Made by a program: the position numbers and the translations under genes. Under the pieces are notes generated by a model. That model had not been told where the DNA came from, ran no database searches, and was given only the letters and a program-made list of their open reading frames with translations. A DNA stretch of 64,000 nucleotides from Silurus meridionalis (taxonomy: Eukaryota > Chordata > Actinopteri > Siluriformes > Siluridae). Each line of letters starts with the position of its first letter. The first letter of the stretch is position 1. The DNA lies in contig NC_060906.1 of assembly GCF_014805685.1 (NCBI RefSeq), positions 24,126,126 through 24,190,125 of the forward strand, given 5' to 3'. Below, in pieces: positions 33,561 to 45,707 of this stretch.

Positions 33561-34075
33561 AATTCTGAGATCACCCTAGATATTTTGTATCTTCTTGGAA
33601 AAAGAAGATATCAACCTGTTACCACATGGTTGGAGATGTGTATAGGATGTCTTCCAGCATGATAATGCCCCTGTGCACAAAAGCAGACCCATGAAGAAAT
33701 GCTTTCCATGAGCATAAGATGTTTTGCTTTGTGTTCTTTTTAAACGTTCCCGTCTACATTTAGTCTTTATTCACTGTTAAATTAACCTTCACACTTCTGG
33801 GAAGATGCTGCACTGGATTTTGTGAAGATTTCTGTAGGTATATTTAGACATGACGATGAATGGATCTGGGGTGCAGTCAGTGTTCATCTCCAAGGTGTTG
33901 AATTGGGTTTATAGAAGGAGATTTTTACATCTTCCAACCCATGAAAAGCACATCTTCATGGAGCTGGCTTTGTGCACATGATTTGCATTGTCATGCTTGG
34001 AAGAACCACATATGGCTGGAAAAGTCAGGTGTCTCGTGGTTTCATATCAGAGTGGAGAATTGGGATCTTCTAGAA
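33560..34075. repeat. dispersed repeat family A, long copy
   Basis: Landmarks TTCCAGCATGATAATGCCCC, TGTGCACAAAAGCAGACCC, GGGGTGCAGTCAGTGTTCA and CATGGAGCTGGCTTTGTGCA are shared with copies at 17.1 and 35.9 kb. Confidence 0.65.
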
Positions 34076-34206
34076 AGTTGAGAAAGACATTTATGAAGAC
34101 AATATGCATCACAAGGAGAATTTGATTCAGATGTCCATATCTTTAGTACTCCATATAAAATCCTATCTGTAGGACCTGGCGTTTCTCCTCATGAGCTCTG
34201 GAGTGT

Positions 34207-34340
<134 letters not shown>

Positions 34341-34344
34341 TTGT

Positions 34345-35030
34345 ATCTGTTCTAAATGAACCTTCAATTAATACTTTCAAGTTTTTAATACTCTAATCAA
34401 CATTAGCATGGACAAATATTGATGCAAATGTATGCAAATGTATGTTTATTATTAGTGAAACCATAGAGCATGTACAACATAGAGCATGTAAACTAGACAT
34501 GTTTCAAAGGTCATAGATGTATTTCAAAGAACTTGTTCATGTCTATAAGACACATGAAAAAAGGGACATCGAAATACCAGGTTCCCAATTACTTCTCTTT
34601 CTCTGCACTGAACAATTTACTTACTTACACAAGCCTGTTAACATTTTCATATGACAGAGCAGCTCATAAAAATACTCTTGTAAATATTGTCAATTATGGT
34701 GTTTTAAATCATCAGGACACCAAACGAAAATTTGTTTCCACACGGACGCTTTTAATTGCCGGATGTGCACATCATGGCGGATTTTGGTGCTGATTTAAGG
34801 CGTATCGGTAAAACAAATGTTTAGTGATTAAAAATATTTTTGTTCATTTTTATTATATCCAGTGAAAGGACGTCGTGAATAAATGTGTGTTGAATTGAAG
34901 TTTTTAATTTTGCCTTATATAATTATACATTTATTTCTTTTTGTAATAAAATTATTGAAACAGAAACGCACGCTGCGTTAATCGTGGTTGAATAAAATTA
35001 GTGCCGTTAAAATGAATTTACGCTTTGACA
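34345..35030. other. noncoding stretch
   Basis: AT-rich; TTAAAATGAATTTACGCTTT and GACAGCCCTAATATATAT near 35010 resemble fish DNA transposon ends. No coding signal is seen. Confidence 0.3.
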
Positions 35031-35033
35031 GCC

Positions 35034-35036
<3 letters not shown>

Positions 35037-35102
<66 letters not shown>
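35037..35102. repeat. (AT)n microsatellite
   Basis: AT run of about 66 bp. Confidence 0.97.
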
Positions 35103-35107
<5 letters not shown>

Positions 35108-35109
35108 CC

Positions 35110-35470
35110 TTGTTTGGTGGAAGAACATGAATCATGTTTTTGCTTCCTGTCATTTCATAAAGAAAAAAAAGATCTCCGAGAACCTTGAGTTAGATCAGCT
35201 CGAGAGACCTTTCAAAGCCTTGCTATTAAATATTGATGAGATGTAACAGTGTGGCGGGATTTTATCGACTGGGCCTCGGCGTAAAGGCTAATCAGGAACC
35301 GCCGCCTCCATCACTTTCCCTTAAACATTCATTTGCCTGTGTTATTTTTTTCTGCGCACTGGTGCTGTGTTGTGTAGATTTCGACCTCCAGGCAAAACAT
35401 GTTTTTGTATCCATGCATGGAATTACATTATAATTTGGCCTGAAAATATAAATATTTCAACAAATAAAGA
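35110..35470. other. high-complexity noncoding stretch, possible conserved element
   Basis: Unique-looking sequence including GGCGGGATTTTATCGACTGG, GGCTAATCAGGAACC and TTACATTATAATTTGGCC. No repeat match and no frame are seen. Confidence 0.25.
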
Positions 35471-35544
35471 TCTTGCTTACTTTGTATTTGGCCAAAAAAA
35501 TCAATGATTTCTCTTTAACATATACTCAAAATATAAAATATGCT

Positions 35545-36130
35545 TAAAAATATTAGGACACGTGACTTTTTTCAGCCATATGGGGTTCTTTTACAAACTG
35601 TTACCACAAATACGGAGGTACAAAATTGTATAGGACATCTTGGGATGCATTTGGTAGCAGGAAATTTGCTTTTTACTTGAACTAGGAGACTTAAACGTGT
35701 TCCAGTCAAGTCAAGTCAAGTCAAGTTTATTTCTATAGCGCTTTTCACAACAGACATTGTCTCAAAGCAGCTTTACACAAATCAACAGTCAAGGTGAATG
35801 GTGTGTGTTTATCCCTGATGAGCAGCCGGGGCAACTGTGGCAGGGAAAAACCCCCTTAGATGTTATGAGGAAGAAACCTTAAGAGGAACCAGATTTAAAA
35901 GGGGAACCCATCCTCATTTGTTCCAGCATGATGTGCACAAATCCGGCTCAATGAAGATCTGATTTACATGGGTTGGAGTGGAAGATCTCCTGCTATAAAC
36001 CCTACTGAAAACCCTTGTGGATGAATGAATCTCGACAAATCTAAACAAAATTTAGTGCAACAGCTTCCCAGAAGAGTGGAGCTCAGTATAAAAGCAAATT
36101 GGGGGAATGGGAATTTGAATGGGAATTGAA
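35545..36130. repeat. dispersed repeat family A, interrupted copy
   Basis: The left part (GCCATATGGGGTTC, GTATAGGACATCTTGGGATG) stops at 35705 and resumes at 35927 (CATGATGTGCACAAATCC, CTGCTATAAACCC, CCCAGAAGAGTGGAG). A family B retroposon sits between. Confidence 0.7.
35706..35918 (-). mobile_element. family B retroposon with 8-bp target duplication
   Basis: On the minus strand it ends ...CTATAGAAATAAACTTGACT with repeated CTTGA, a pentameric tail typical of SINE/LINE insertions. TGTTCCAG flanks both sides (35698-35705 and 35919-35926). It is presumably a 5'-truncated or short retroposon. Confidence 0.7.
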
Positions 36131-36189
36131 ATGGGATGTTCAAAAAAGCACTTACCAATGATCTGGAGCACATCACTCAGCAGCTAATA

Positions 36190-36392
36190 AACCTGTTAGG
36201 GGTCCCGACAGCAGATCATCCGTCTCCAAACATCCCTGTCCCCTACATCTGCCTCTTTCAAAACACAAACTACTTGCATATCTTCCCTCACCAAATCCAT
36301 AAACGTTCTCCATGGTCCTCCTCATTTCCTCCTTCCTGGTGGCTCCATCCTCAGCATTCTCCTAACGATATATCCCATGTCCCCTCAAACCG
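36190..36392 (-). pseudogene. RTE-type LINE 3' end fragment
   Basis: Antisense copy of the ORF2 C-terminus (the minus strand reads [12 protein letters not shown] and CGDP-like segments in broken frames). It matches the DNA at 22640-22800. Confidence 0.75.
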
Positions 36393-36394
36393 CT

Positions 36395-37835
36395 CAATCT
36401 CGTAATGCTAACGATGGATGCGTCCCTCACAGGGTGGGCAGTGGCAATGAGTGGTCATTCCGCCCAAGGTCTATGGGAAGGGCACCATCTACTTTGGCAC
36501 ATCAATTGCCTAGAGATGGTGGCCGTGCTTCTAGCGTTGAAGCATTTTCTTCCGGACCTTAGAGATCACCTCTATCACATGCTGATCCATACAGACAACA
36601 CCCGGTGGTTTCTTACATCAACCGTCAAGGAAGTCTGTACTTGCACCACCTGTACAGGCTGGTGTACCAGATCCTCCTGTGGGACCTGAGGGTGCACAGC
36701 TCTGCAGTTCTGGCCTCTTCACTGAGGTGGTAGAGACCATTCTCCACTCCAGAGCCCCCCCATGAGGAGGTTGTATGCTAATAGATGGCATCTGTTCTGC
36801 TTGTGGTGCAATCACCACCAGCTGGATCCAGTCCACTGCCACAGTTGGCTCAGTGCTGGATTTTTTCCAAGGACAGTTTGTGAAGGGGTTGGCTCCGTCC
36901 ACCCTAAAAGTCTATGCATCCGCCATTTCGGCGTGTTATGCGTATTATCTCTGAGCAGAGACCCTCTTGTTATGCGTTTTCTTCGTGGAACCTGGAGGCT
37001 GAGGCCCCTGGTGCGACCTAGAGTGCCTGAATGACGCCTGGCCATCGTTTTGGGGGCTTCCTCTGAGTCCCCATTTGAGCCTCTGGCCAAGGCATCTTGG
37101 CATCTCTCTATCAAGACTGCGTTCTTGTTGGCCATTTGCTCTCTTAAGAGAGTAGGATCTACAAGCTCTTTCTGTGGCCCACTCCTTCCTGGAGTTTACT
37201 GGAGTGCCCTTTTTGTGCCCCAAGGTGACCTAGGTCATCCCATGACCAGTAAGGTGGCACACTAGACACCGAGGTCCATAGGACAGGTCCCTGGAGAAAG
37301 TCTGACCGACTGCTCGTCCGCTACGGCCCTCCAAGGAGAGGCGTCCATGACAATACGAAGAGCCTTAGCAGATGGATCATTGATGCAATCGCGTCATTAT
37401 ATGAGTTTTCTGGTCTTCCCACTCCTTTTGGGGTCAGAGCTCACTCCACCCAGAGTGTAGCTGCCTCAATGGCTTAGTTCTTTGATGTACCCCTCCATAA
37501 CATTTGCAGTGCTGCGGGCTGGTCCACCCAGCTGTCCTTCGTCCGGTTCTAAAACCTGGACAACAGTGCCACTTCTGGCCCCTCTGTCCTTCGACCTAGC
37601 TGTGCTTATACACGCTAGTCAGAGACTAATCAGTCTGGTGTGATTGGACACTTGCTTTTATACTTCCTGGTCGTGACGTCACCCTGCCGGTGACGGCCAG
37701 TGTCCAATTTTTGACAGATTACACACATTATTTCAGAGCGTGAACAGTCAGGCACGTTCCCAAAGCATTTTGACGCAGTGTCTCGTTCCCTCAGGGAACT
37801 GGGGTTACATACGCAACCTAGAGACGTTCTTGTCT
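36395..37835 (+). pseudogene. DIRS1-like retrotransposon remnant (RNase H and tyrosine recombinase)
   Basis: RNase H: MDASLTGWAVAMSGHSAQGLW and HINCLEMVAVLLALKHFLPD. Tyrosine-recombinase region: MRRLYANRWHLFCLWC, DPLVMRFLRGTWRLRPLVR, LSIKTAFLLAICSLKRVG and, near the end, AGWSTQLSFVRF. The terminus CTCGTTCCCTCAGGGAACTG (about 37780) resembles a DIRS inverted-repeat end. Frames are broken and RT and Gag are absent. It directly abuts the RTE fragment. Confidence 0.82.
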
Positions 37836-37839
37836 AAAT

Positions 37840-38480
37840 CTTTCTGGACCTAAATGTATAATAGTTTTTCATATTGAACATATTGTGTTTATATTAGAAA
37901 GATTTAATCTCAGGGTTGTTGATCTCAGTTCATGGTTGAAACACTACAGTATGTTTCCTCTGAAGAAGGTTTAATGAATCTGGAGAAGATCAAGTGATAT
38001 TACATAGAGGTTAGAAAACTTATATCTTTATTCTGCTGTGGTTTTTAATGGATAAAGTGTACAAATTAATCCAGACAGTCCTGTCTTTCGTCCATAGGTC
38101 AGAACATAAACGTTCTCCTTACATCCCAGTTCACACTTCATCTAATGACTATGGTGTTCCTCCTCCTTCTCCACACTGATCCTGGTTTTGTTCTTTTGTA
38201 TCTTTATCTGTATCATTTCACACTCTGTAATTAATCCCCAGTGAATTTTCTTTTTACAATCTTCCCAAGCTCACAGGCCGAGGATAACGATAAAAAACAC
38301 GTATTTTGTGTTTATCTTTCTCGTGGGATGGAAGTCTGTGGTGAGAAGGTGAAGATTAACGCCGTGCTGTCGTTTTAGATTCTGACTCCGAGCGAGAAAT
38401 CTGCTCCGACCATGCTGTAAACTTTCCGAGCTAATAAACGGAACATGATGGAAGATTTATTGCTAATATATTTCACTTAG
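37840..38480. other. noncoding stretch, part possibly conserved
   Basis: 38150-38470 is high-complexity with CTGTAATTAATCCCCAGTG, CGAGGATAACGATAAAAAAC and GCTAATAAACGGAACATG. No frame is seen. Confidence 0.28.
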
Positions 38481-38679
38481 AAGCAGTGTGTGTGTGTGTG
38501 TGTGTTTTCATGACTCAGAGATTGCACAGAGAATCGATGAGAATGCTGTGGAGGTGAAGATGTGATGGATCGAGTCTCAGCTTAGGGTTTTTAGTAAAAG
38601 AATGATGTACAAGCATAAAAAAGTGAAACCGGTTGTATTCTTAAAGCAAACAACTTTCCCAACTGTTGGTAAAAAGTTG

Positions 38680-39150
38680 CAAGGCACAGACAGGCAGACA
38701 GACAACCAGACAGACAGCAGACAGATAGACAGACAGACAAACAGGCAGATAGATAGACAGACAGTCTGACAGACAGACAGACAGACAAACAGACAGAAAA
38801 ATAGAGAGATAGAGACAGACAGACAGACAGACAGATAGAAAAATAGTCAGATAGTTATAGAAGACAAAAAGACAGACAGAGATATAGACTGACAGAAAAA
38901 TAGAGAGATAGAGACAGACCAACAGACAGACAGATAGAGAAATAGTCAGATAGACAGGCAGAGAAATTGAGAGATAGTTATAGAAGACAAACAGACAGAC
39001 AGAGATATAGACAGACATACTGACAGAATGAGAGGTAGATAGACAGACAGAAAAAGTTAGAAAGACAGACAGACACATAGGTAGTTAGATAGACAGACAG
39101 ATAGAGAGATAGTTAGAAAGACAGACAGACAGACAGATCGAGAGTTAGTT
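38680..39150. repeat. degenerate (GACA/GATA)n block 1
   Basis: GACAGACAGATAGA-type tetramers with AAAATAGAGAGATAG interruptions, about 470 bp, ending at a Tc1-like insertion. Confidence 0.93.
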
Positions 39151-39155
39151 AGATA

Positions 39156-40720
39156 CAGTGAGGAAAATAAGTATTTGAACACCCTGCTATTTTGCAAGTT
39201 CTCCCACTTAGAAATCATGAAAGGGTCTGAAATTGTCATCATAGGTGCGTGTCCACTGTGAGAGACATAATCTAAAAAAAGTTATTTGTATGATACAGCT
39301 GCAAATAAGTATTTGAACATCGATCTATCAGCTAGAATTCTGACCCTCAAAGACCTGTTAGTCTGCCTTTAAAATGTCCACCTCGACTACATTTATTATC
39401 CTAAATTAGATGCACCTGTTTGAGGTCGTTAGCTGCATAAAGACACCTGTCCACCCCATACAATCAGTAAGAATCCAAATACTAACATGGCCAAGAACAA
39501 AGAGCTGTCCAAAGACACCAGAGACAAAATTGTACACCTCCACAAGGCTGGAAAGGGCTACGGGGAAAGTGCCAAGCAGCTTGGTGAAAAAAGGTCCACT
39601 GTTGGAGCAATTATTAGAAAATGGAAGAAGCTAAACATGACTGTCAATCTCCCTCGGACTGGGGCTCCATGCAAGATCTCACCTCGTGGGGTCTCAATGA
39701 TCCTAAGGAAGGTGAGAAATCAGCCCAGAACTACACGGGAGGAGCTGGTCAATGACTTGAAAAGAGCTGGGACCACCGTTTCCAAGGTTACTGTTGGTAA
39801 TACACTAAGACGTCATGGTTTGAAATCATGTATGGCACGGAAGGTTCCCCTGCTTAAACCAGCACATGTCCAGGCATGTCTTAAATTTGCCAATGGCCAT
39901 TTGGATGATCCAGAGGAGTCATGGGAGAAAGTCATGTGGTCAGATGAGACCAAAATAAAACCTTTGGGTCATAATTCCACTAAACGTGTTTGGAGGAAGA
40001 AGAATGATGAGTACCATCCCAAGAACACCATCCCTACTGTGAAGCATGAGGGTGGTAGCATCATGCTTTGGGGGTGTTTTTCTGCACATGGGACAGGGCG
40101 ACTGCACTGTATTAAGGAGAGGATGACAGAGGCCATGTATTGTGAGATTTTGGGGAACAATTTCCTTCCCTCAGTTAGAGCACTGAAGATGGGTCGAGGC
40201 TGGGTCTTCCAACATGACAATGACCCGAAGCACACAGCCAGGATAACCAAGGAGTGGCTCTGTAAGAAGCATATCAAGGTTCTGGCGTGGCCTAGCCAGT
40301 CTCAGACCTAAACCCAATAGAGAATCTTTGGAGGGAGCTCAAACTCCGTGTTTCTCAGCGACAGGCCAGAAACCTGACTGATCTAGAGAAGATCTGTGTG
40401 GAGGAGTGGGCCAAAATCCCTCCTGCAGTGTGTGCAAACCTGGTGAAAAACTACAGGAAACGATTGACCTCTGTAATTGCAAACAAAGGCTACTGTACCA
40501 AATATTAACATTGACTTTCTCAGGTGTTCAAATACTTATTTGCAGCTGTATCATACAAATAAATAGTTAAAAATCATACATTGTGATTTCTGGATTTTTT
40601 TTAGATTATGTCTCTCACAGTGGACATGCACCTACGATGACAATTTCAGACCCCTCCATGATTTCTGAGTGGGAGAACTTGCAAAATAGCAGAGTGTTCA
40701 AATACTTATTTTCCTCACTG
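39156..40720 (+). mobile_element. full-length Tc1-like transposon, family 2, copy 1
   Basis: The ends begin CAGTGAGGAAAATAAGTATT and are inverted copies extending about 200 bp inward, with an inner repeat AAATAAGTATTTGAACA. TA flanks both ends (39154-39155, 40721-40722). The left repeat lacks about 30 bp present in the right one. It is 1565 bp and inserted in a GACA block. Confidence 0.95.
39487..40509 (+). pseudogene. Tc1-like transposase, one frameshift near the C-terminus
   Basis: An open frame runs from ATG 39487 ([20 protein letters not shown]) for 274 codons with a paired-type helix-turn-helix, WSDETK and [10 protein letters not shown]. At about 40303 a single-base loss shifts the frame just before the [10 protein letters not shown] motif holding the catalytic Glu. 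The remaining reading ([10 protein letters not shown] to a TAA at 40507) is otherwise clean. It is a recent, barely decayed copy. Confidence 0.92.
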
Positions 40721-40724
40721 TAGG

Positions 40725-41280
40725 TAGTTTGCTTGTTTACATGGAAATATTTTACTGTTAAATCCAGGACATTGTTTACGTGGATATGCAAAAACATTCA
40801 ATCCGACTTTGGAAATTGTATCGTTTTCACTGCAACAGCATCTTCTTGGGGATCTGTGGGACATTTATGGAAGGAGTCTCTAGTGTCAGGGTCAGTGATA
40901 GAATGAATGCTCCTAGCTGCTATAACATAAGAGATAACAGGAAGTACCTTGTTTTGGAGATGTTCCACAAAAATGCACTGGAAAAATTAGAACATTTATT
41001 ATTTATTTAAAATAGGAAATTATAAAAATAATAAAACACTTAAGGACATGTTATTCAGAAAAACTTCAGCGTTCAGGCAGCAATTCTGTTTCATCCCATG
41101 CTGATTTTTTGTTTCTTGTTGTTTTTGGGCATTTTAAGTGCATTTGAATAACATTTGTGATGTTTTTAAAACTCATCATCATTCCAACAGCAGTACAGTG
41201 TTTATTTTCTGTACAGCAGCAGCTCTCTGGATCTACATTGTGAAAGAAAGCATACTAATAAGGCACACCACTTGAGGTAC
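40725..41280. other. noncoding stretch
   Basis: No coding signal, RNA gene or repeat match is seen. Confidence 0.3.
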
Positions 41281-41565
41281 CTCACTCCTTCCACTCCTCC
41301 TGTATCATTAAACTCAGCAACCTTTATCCCAAAGGTCTATCACGTGTGATCACCAGCCCCCCGAGAGCCTCCGCTAATCAACTGCTAATCCGGATCAGAG
41401 TGCAGGTCGTTCTCCTCGACTCCAGACCTCATGATCCGTGGATCGGCCCCATGGGGAATCAGGCCAGCAAACACACGGCTGTGGGGCAACAGCAGATAAA
41501 GAGCTCAGCTCCAGCGGGAAAACAGATCGATATCTGCTTTATTGATTCACATCTCTGAATGTAAA
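41280..41565. other. high-complexity noncoding stretch, possible conserved element
   Basis: GC-rich unique sequence with CTCCGCTAATCAACTGCTAA, TGATCCGTGGATCGG and CACGTG. The 70-codon frame at 41346 has no known domain. Confidence 0.28.
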
Positions 41566-41929
41566 ACAGGTGGAGACAGAGGTTTGAAAAAACAAGCTAA
41601 TGTGGACAGCTGGGGAGGATGATTACAGAGATTACAGAGCATCAAGTGATAATACAATGCCTTCAGAAAAACCCTGTGTTTATTACACTGTTTTTAGTGG
41701 ATTATTGAGTTCCAGACATGGTATAGTAAAAATGCTTCTGAATTATTATTATTATTATTATTATGACTACTACATTATCATTTCATTAAAAACAAGAATT
41801 GGAAAAGGGCATCTGCTAAATGCTGTAATTGTAAATGTAAACAGAGCAAATAGGACAACATTTGTATAAGAATCTCACTGCAATTATCGATAGAAAAATA
41901 AAATACAAATGAACAGGTTGAGATCAACA

Positions 41930-42480
41930 AACAGAAAACAGACAGATGGACAGAGAGACAGATAAACAGACAGAGAGATAGATAGATAGATGCAAAAGAC
42001 AGACAGTCAAACAGAGAGACAGATAGATAATTAGGATATTTATCAAGATAAACAGAGAGATCATTAGACAGTCAGATTGTTATTAAGATAGACAGAGAGA
42101 TCGTTAGAATGGCGGACAGACAAACAGAGAGAGATAGTTAGATGTCTGAAAGACAAACTGAGAGATATTTAGACAGACAGATGGACATACAGACACATGG
42201 AGAGATTGTTAAACAGACAGACAGATAAAAGGACAAATAGATAGGTAGATAGTAAGTCAGACAGTCACTCAGAAAGACAGACAGACAGAGAATTAGATAG
42301 ACAGAGTCAGACAGAGGTAGAGTTAGACAAACAAGCAGTTAGACAGACACAGTGATAGGTAGTTAGATAGACAGGCAGTCAGACAGACAGACAAACAAAC
42401 CAACAGACAGGCAGGCAGGCAGATAGAGAGATAGTTAGATAGACATAAAGACAGATAGTAAGATAGACAGACAGACAGGG
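41930..42480. repeat. degenerate (GACA/GATA)n block 2
   Basis: GACAGATGGACAGAGAGACAG-like tetramers with many interruptions, ending in GGGAGGGAGG units. Confidence 0.9.
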
Positions 42481-42499
42481 AGGGAGGTAAAAGGGAGGG

Positions 42500-42745
42500 A
42501 GGGAGGTAAAAGTTTTTTAGCTCTCTCTTTAACAGCAGGTGAGAACCTGGCCAGCAGGATTCATATCTGCTCTCCAAGACAGCTTTGAATGCACTGACTG
42601 GGACATGTTCAGGGAAGCTGCACACCCGTCACACACACTTTTCACCCTCCTGCCATCAGGAAAGCGGTTCTGAAGCATTCAGGCCTCACATTCAGACTTT
42701 GCAACAGTTTCTTCCCTCAAGCCACCAGGCTTCTCAACACAGAAC
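42500..42745 (+). pseudogene. L2/Rex-type LINE 3' fragment
   Basis: Plus frames contain [16 protein letters not shown] (endonuclease-RT linker) joined by a deletion to the C-terminal stretch [14 protein letters not shown] and FRLCNSFFPQATRLLN. Followed by a (CA)n tract. Confidence 0.65.
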
Positions 42746-42753
42746 TGAACTGA

Positions 42754-42756
<3 letters not shown>

Positions 42757-42826
<70 letters not shown>
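42757..42826. repeat. (CA)n microsatellite
   Basis: CA run of about 68 bp. Confidence 0.96.
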
Positions 42827-42832
<6 letters not shown>

Positions 42833-43362
42833 AAACACACGCACACTCAACTGTGTGACTGATCTGTACAACCTGGACTTAACACACACTCGTACTCACT
42901 TCACCCATCCATGTCTTCAGCACCACCCATATTATATCACTTTATTATTACAAACTGTTTACATGCCGTTTTTGCATGTTTTTGACTGCTGCTATTGCTG
43001 TTTTGCACAAACCCAAAAACTCTGCATAACAGCAGCTGCGATCCACTAAACGTTACACTTTACTCCAGCAGGTGTGAACTGATCAAAATATCACATCATT
43101 TTCTGCTTGAGATTACTTCACTAACATTAACACCTTATAATTACAACGTGACATTAAAAACACAATGTCCTTACAGTAGCCATGAGGGTTCTATCAGAAG
43201 GTACTGTTTTAAAATAAAAGTCTGAACGACAGATAGATAATAGACCGTTAATGTAAAGTACAGGATGAGATTCAATAAAGACTTTAATGAAGTGTAAATC
43301 TGAAGGTCAGAAGTGATGAAGGTCTGGAGCTGCTGTGAAGAATAAAGACGCTTTGAAACTCA

Positions 43363-43365
<3 letters not shown>

Positions 43366-43418
<53 letters not shown>
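43366..43418. repeat. (CA)n microsatellite
   Basis: CA run of about 52 bp; a short (GTT)n follows at 43503-43528. Confidence 0.96.
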
Positions 43419-43419
<1 letters not shown>

Positions 43420-43689
43420 CTACAATAATGAGATCATGCTGGTTTAATGAGCAGAAGTGTTTTTGTTACCTCTATGGAGCTGTTATTAGTGGTTTCAGGT
43501 TTTGTTGTTGTTGTTGTTGTTGTTGTTATTGTTGCACTTCAACTAGAGAGACATTGAGACTAAATGTGAAATAGGATGTTTATAAGAAGCACATAGCAAT
43601 CGTATGGTCGGGTGTCAAAGAAGGAAAAAAAGGAGTATAAGAATCTCACTACAATTATGCATAGAAAAATAAAATACAAATGAACAGGT

Positions 43690-44004
43690 TGCGATAGACA
43701 AACAGAAACGACAGACAGATGGACAGATAATCAGAGAGATAGTTAGATAGATGCAACAGACATACAGTTAAACAGAAAGACAGCGAGAGAGTTCGATAGA
43801 CAATAGATAGAAGATAAACAATTAGACAGTCAGACTGTAAGATAGACAAAGAGATTGTTAAAAAGGCGGACAGAGAAAGGGAGAGAAAAAAAGAGAGAGA
43901 TTGTTAGATAGAAGGACCGACAGATATACAGACATATATTTAGATAGACAAAACAGACAAACAGACAGGGAGATAGTTAGACAGACAGACAGACAGATAA
44001 ACAT

Positions 44005-44051
<47 letters not shown>

Positions 44052-44166
44052 CACAGACACAGAGATAGACAGACACACAGACAGACAGACAGACACAGAG
44101 ATAGACAGACAGATAGAGAGACACACAGACAGACAGACAGACAGACAGACACAGAGATAGACAGAC

Positions 44167-44203
<37 letters not shown>

Positions 44204-44380
44204 TAGAGATAGACAGACAGATAGACAGACACACAGACAGACAGACAGACAGATAGACAGAGACAGACACAGAGATAGACAGACAGATAGACAGACACAC
44301 AGACAGACAGACAGACACAGAGATGGACAAACAGACAGACAGACACAGAGATAGACAGACAGACAGGAAGAGAGAGTCAC

Positions 44381-44425
<45 letters not shown>

Positions 44426-44450
44426 GATAGACAGACAGAGAGATAATTAG
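43690..44450. repeat. (GACA/GATA)n block 3
   Basis: The right half is nearly pure GACA with regular ACACAGAGATAGACAGACAG interruptions, making a second-level period. It is open in several frames on the minus strand (Cys/Leu/Ser/Val-rich), which is repeat translation. Confidence 0.95.
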
Positions 44451-44728
44451 GTGTCCTTATCACTAAAGAGTATTTAGTTCATTATTATTGCAGAAAATAA
44501 AGAACCATGGTAACTTAGTTAATCAGGCCATGCCCCCACAAGGCCCATCTATGCCATAGCTGTCACATGACACCTCTAATGATGTAATACGATTGATAAT
44601 TATATCTGAGCGCAGTGCAGAGTTTGAGTCTGAGTCAGTGAGTAAGTATTGCTATTAGGGGGACAAGCACTGAGAATGCCTTTATAAACAGACTATAATG
44701 CAAAAAATGTACTGCAGGGGGAATATTT

Positions 44729-44769
44729 CCTCCTAAACCATATGCTGTAGGGTGTGACTCATCCGGATG

Positions 44770-44813
<44 letters not shown>

Positions 44814-44914
44814 TTGTGTGTTTTCCATTATCCTGTTTCCTCCCATAAAGCTATGACGCTGTCCAGGCCCAAGTCACTTAGATACGTACAGGACGGTTTG
44901 TTAATAAGAGGACT

Positions 44915-44951
<37 letters not shown>
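44729..44951. repeat. local duplication, copy 1 (with two GT tracts)
   Basis: It starts CCTCCTAAACCATATGCTGT and runs through GCTATGACGCTGTCCAGGCC to AATAAGAGGACTGGT. The same sequence recurs from 51474 with only two or three changes outside the GT tracts (44771-44811, 44917-44951). Confidence 0.93.
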
Positions 44952-44954
<3 letters not shown>

Positions 44955-44955
<1 letters not shown>

Positions 44956-45300
44956 ACCCTATGATGGGAAGTGATCAGCGAGATTTGTCTCCCATATGCT
45001 GATTAATCCCCCTCTGCTGCTTGGTTTTCTGGCCAGCGTTTCCATATTTTCGACGGCAGGGAAGACGGGATGAATTCCGTGACAGCGTGCTGAGCGCATG
45101 TCGGAGCTGGGAGCCGGGATTTAGACTTGGAGACTTGGGAAACCAGAGACGGTGTAGTGAGCAGAGGATGGAATGAGAAATAGGCTGTGAGCAGATGGAA
45201 AATTTGGAGGTGATAAAAGAAAAAAAACCATGTCGCATGTGTGGTAGTGTGAAGCAGACTGCTGCACTTCATTTTTTTTAAGAAGCCTTAAAAAGATTTG
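44955..45300. other. high-complexity noncoding stretch, possible conserved element
   Basis: Unique sequence (TGCTGATTAATCCCCCTCTG, TTTTCGACGGCAGGGAAG, GAGCGCATGTCGGAGC). It follows duplication copy 1 but is absent after copy 2. Confidence 0.28.
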
Positions 45301-45524
45301 CAAAGGCAACACAAGGGTCCCTCAACCGCCAACAATGCTAATCCTTCTTCTACTAATGCCTGTGAATTATGTCGTCAAGTGGCTCTTGTCCATTTCAGCC
45401 ATATTTAGTAGAGTACACAATGAAATAAAAGAAGGGACCATTGTGCTCCATGTAACAATATAAATGAACACAAGATGATTACTTATAGTGCACATGTTCA
45501 AACAACATTCAGTATGAATATACA

Positions 45525-45695
45525 TTGAGGTTACTCTGGGTTACTGATCAGAAGGTAGGTGGTTCAAGCCCCAGTATTGCCTAATACACTTTTGGTGCCC
45601 TTCATCAACCCCAGTAAAAATCTGTGCTCCAGGGGTGCTGTAACATGCCTGACCTTGTGCTCTGACCCCAGCTTCCTACATCACTGAGATATGGA
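45525..45695 (+). repeat. SINE copy, sense (inverted pair, left arm)
   Basis: GGTTACTGATCAGAAGGTAG, GGTTCAAGCCCCAG, CTCCAGGGGTGCTGTAACAT and CTGACCCCAGCTTCC are in order; the central CCCTTGAGCAAGG part is degraded. Confidence 0.65.
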
Positions 45696-45707
45696 AAGAA
45701 ATATTTG

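Noticed and set aside
43858..44380. Overlapping minus-strand frames of 117-162 codons rich in Cys, Leu, Ser and Val.
   Set aside because: They are translations of GACA/GATA tetramers in several frames at once.
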